DNA from: Thermococcus sp.
GTDB taxonomy: Archaea > Methanobacteriota_B > Thermococci > Thermococcales > Thermococcaceae
Assembly: GCF_027023865.1 (NCBI RefSeq)
Contig: NZ_JALVUC010000003.1
Span: 86,998-150,997 of the forward strand
DNA length: 64,000 nucleotides
Direction: 5' to 3'
Shown: positions 62,732 to 64,000 of the stretch, piece by piece
Layout of the letters: each line of letters opens with the position of its first letter
Numbering within the stretch: position 1 is the first letter of the stretch
Translations under genes and position numbers: made by a program
The notes under the pieces: generated by a model
Seen by the model: only the letters and a program-made list of their open reading frames with translations
The model's database searches: none
What the model was told of the DNA's origin: nothing

Positions 62732-63739
62732 TTAACTCGTATTTACTCTATCAATGTGTACTGAGTTGGTGATAATATAAAGAGGTTTTCCTTTTTTAAT
62801 TAAGTAAGACACAAGGGAATTAATGTTTTTAGGGGAGTCCTTGAAGAGGCCTTGTGCCTTTAGTTGTATCAAATATCTGGGGGCTATTTTAACTATGTGG
62901 TATTTTGAAAGCTCTTGGGGGGTTAGCGTGGAAGGTGTGGGAGCAGTCTCAACTGAGATGTACCATGTTACAGAGTCATAAAGCTCCCCTGCTCCAATGA
63001 TATAATCATTAACTGTAAATCTCTTGTAAGAGTGGACTCCTGGTTCCACGTATAGTAAGAATCTTATGTAGTGGGCTTCGTCGGGAACTCCTATTCTAGG
63101 TCCTCCATAATGCCAGTTCCAATCATAGGTTATTTCGTTGGGATTTTTGTCTCCTTGGTAGTTGCTGAGAAGTGCGTCGACTAAGGAATAGGCATCCATA
63201 ATAAAGGAAATTCCACTATCCACCTCCATAGCATCTAGGGTTAATTGGAACAAAGAAACCGCAGATTTGTATGAATCATGGGGGCCACTAGTGGATGGGT
63301 AAACTGCAGTGAACATTGGGTCATTGGGGTTGTAAAGGAAATGTATCTCTGAGTTTTCCCTTTTTATTGTCACTACATCCTCCATAATGAGTGGGACAGG
63401 ATCTCCTTTCTTGTATAAAAAGTCATTATTGTTTGAACGTGCACTTGCTGCTCCGGCTATTATGTAGTCGTATCTCCACATCCCAATTCTTGGATCCCAT
63501 ATTCCATCCCATGAACCAAGTGTAACGCTTAGTGAGGCATTATAAGTGCCACCTTCCATACTTCCTCTACCTTTTGCCACTAATGTACTTGTATGCTGGG
63601 GATTCGACGATGTTCCGGAAGAGACTATGCCCGGCCATGATGAAGTCGGGGCAATTAGTGTCGTTGCTGCCGCGCTTCCGGCTGTAACTCCAACCATCAG
63701 CAGTCCCAGCAGGACTGCGAACAGCGGCTTCCACTTCAC
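62732..63739 (-). CDS. Secreted protein of unknown function with the shared promoter module
   Basis: A 335-residue AT-rich gene. The GTG at 63739 follows GAGGTGAACCCC and begins a signal peptide (VKWKPLFAVLLGLLMVGVTA, then GSAAA). The mature part is beta- and aromatic-rich (LGSWDGIWDPRIGMWRYDYI, NEITYDWNWHYGGPRIG). I do not recognise the family, and it is not obviously homologous to the gene at 6726-8114, although both share the promoter module, signal type and composition. A longer start at 63781 would bury the signal peptide. Confidence 0.7.
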   Translation of the reverse strand: MKWKPLFAVLLGLLMVGVTAGSAAATTLIAPTSSWPGIVSSGTSSNPQHTSTLVAKGRGSMEGGTYNASLSVTLGSWDGIWDPRIGMWRYDYIIAGAASARSNNNDFLYKKGDPVPLIMEDVVTIKRENSEIHFLYNPNDPMFTAVYPSTSGPHDSYKSAVSLFQLTLDAMEVDSGISFIMDAYSLVDALLSNYQGDKNPNEITYDWNWHYGGPRIGVPDEAHYIRFLLYVEPGVHSYKRFTVNDYIIGAGELYDSVTWYISVETAPTPSTLTPQELSKYHIVKIAPRYLIQLKAQGLFKDSPKNINSLVSYLIKKGKPLYIITNSVHIDRVNTS

Positions 63740-63787
63740 GGGGTTCACCTCAATAATGGTTGTGCAATACCACTTGTGCAACTTTCC

Positions 63788-63921
63788 CTTATAAGTTTTT
63801 CCTTTTACTTTTAGTAAAAATTCTTCCTTTTTTTTTCAGGTATGACTTTATTCTAACACATGTTTTTCTCTTGGAACGGGTCAAAAGAAGACTGAGTAAG
63901 AAAGTTGCACGACGATGCAAC
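63788..63921 (-). promoter_or_regulatory. Shared promoter module, copy 2
   Basis: Inverted repeat GTTGCA-N6-TGCAAC (63904-63921), conserved AT-rich stretch, 17-bp palindrome TTTTACTTTTAGTAAAA (63803-63819) and TATA box CTTATAAG (63788-63795), with the palindrome seven bases upstream of TATA. Order and spacing match 8162-8295. An extra TTGTGCAAC / GTTGTGCAA pair lies downstream (63759-63785) only in this copy. Confidence 0.7.
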
Positions 63922-64000
63922 AGGTGATTTTTGGGACCACAACCGTTTGTGCACAGACTAGTAGAATAGAAAAAGAAAACGACAAAACCTCACTTCAGGA

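Noticed and set aside
63546..63794. Plus-strand ORF over the secreted-protein start
   Set aside because: Antisense to the signal-peptide region and its promoter; no start signals.

Overview
The window looks like a chromosome segment of a hyperthermophilic euryarchaeon of the order Thermococcales, most likely Thermococcus. Supporting signs are archaeal TATA boxes and GGTGA/GGAGG ribosome sites, a tungsten glyceraldehyde-3-phosphate:ferredoxin oxidoreductase, DUF257 proteins, a CGP-type C-terminal sorting signal, an intron-containing tRNA-Trp, the archaeal tRNA-splicing endonuclease EndA, archaeosine synthase and a 20S proteasome beta subunit. Gene density is high and operons are short. Assignments rest on recognising the sequences; no database was searched.

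Layout. 1-5.0 kb: partial lipoate-protein ligase, a gene-free stretch with hairpins, tRNA-Trp whose intron is itself a box C/D methylation guide, then fbp and gor. Each of these two has a TGM operator, placed upstream of the TATA box for gluconeogenic fbp and downstream of it for glycolytic gor. 5-8.3 kb: ABC exporter genes behind an AT-rich secreted protein. 8.3-25 kb: mostly housekeeping and conserved archaeal genes (carbamate kinase, coiled-coil protein, ArcS, signal peptidase, M19 dipeptidase, KaiC-like ATPase, S9 peptidase). 25-28 kb: small RAM protein, PhoU-like protein and PitA. 28-31.4 kb: an IS607-family element that splits a metallophosphoesterase lipoprotein gene. 31.5-35.2 kb: PmbA, a broken DUF257 gene, a PH/SHOCT protein and a BtpA-like protein. 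35.4-39.7 kb: a four-gene operon of membrane-anchored proteins of unknown function with calcium-type Asp-rich motifs. 40-48.6 kb: phosphohexomutase, TudS-like protein, nucleotide kinase, ECF S component, pyrBI with an inserted 135-bp segment, ThiR/YjbQ and a DUF4143 ATPase. 48.6-50.6 kb: a solo tnpB element inserted in a small membrane-protein gene. 50.7-53.3 kb: EamA, cyclic 2,3-diphosphoglycerate synthetase and AlaX. 53-55.3 kb: two broken secreted or low-GC genes. 55.5-62.1 kb: LigB-like protein, threonine synthase, metalloprotease, psmB, an iron-type ABC transporter, RimI and EndA. 62.1-63.7 kb: two secreted proteins.

The most notable features are: two mobile elements whose removal rejoins the host gene exactly in frame; a shared promoter module in front of two unrelated secreted-protein operons 55 kb apart; a 135-bp in-frame duplication/insertion between pyrB and pyrI carrying a 44-codon ORF; the unknown surface operon; and an excess of single-base homopolymer (or CT-repeat) frameshifts in otherwise intact genes. 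The frameshifts could be assembly errors, real decay or slippage switching, and should be resolved before any of these genes is called a pseudogene.
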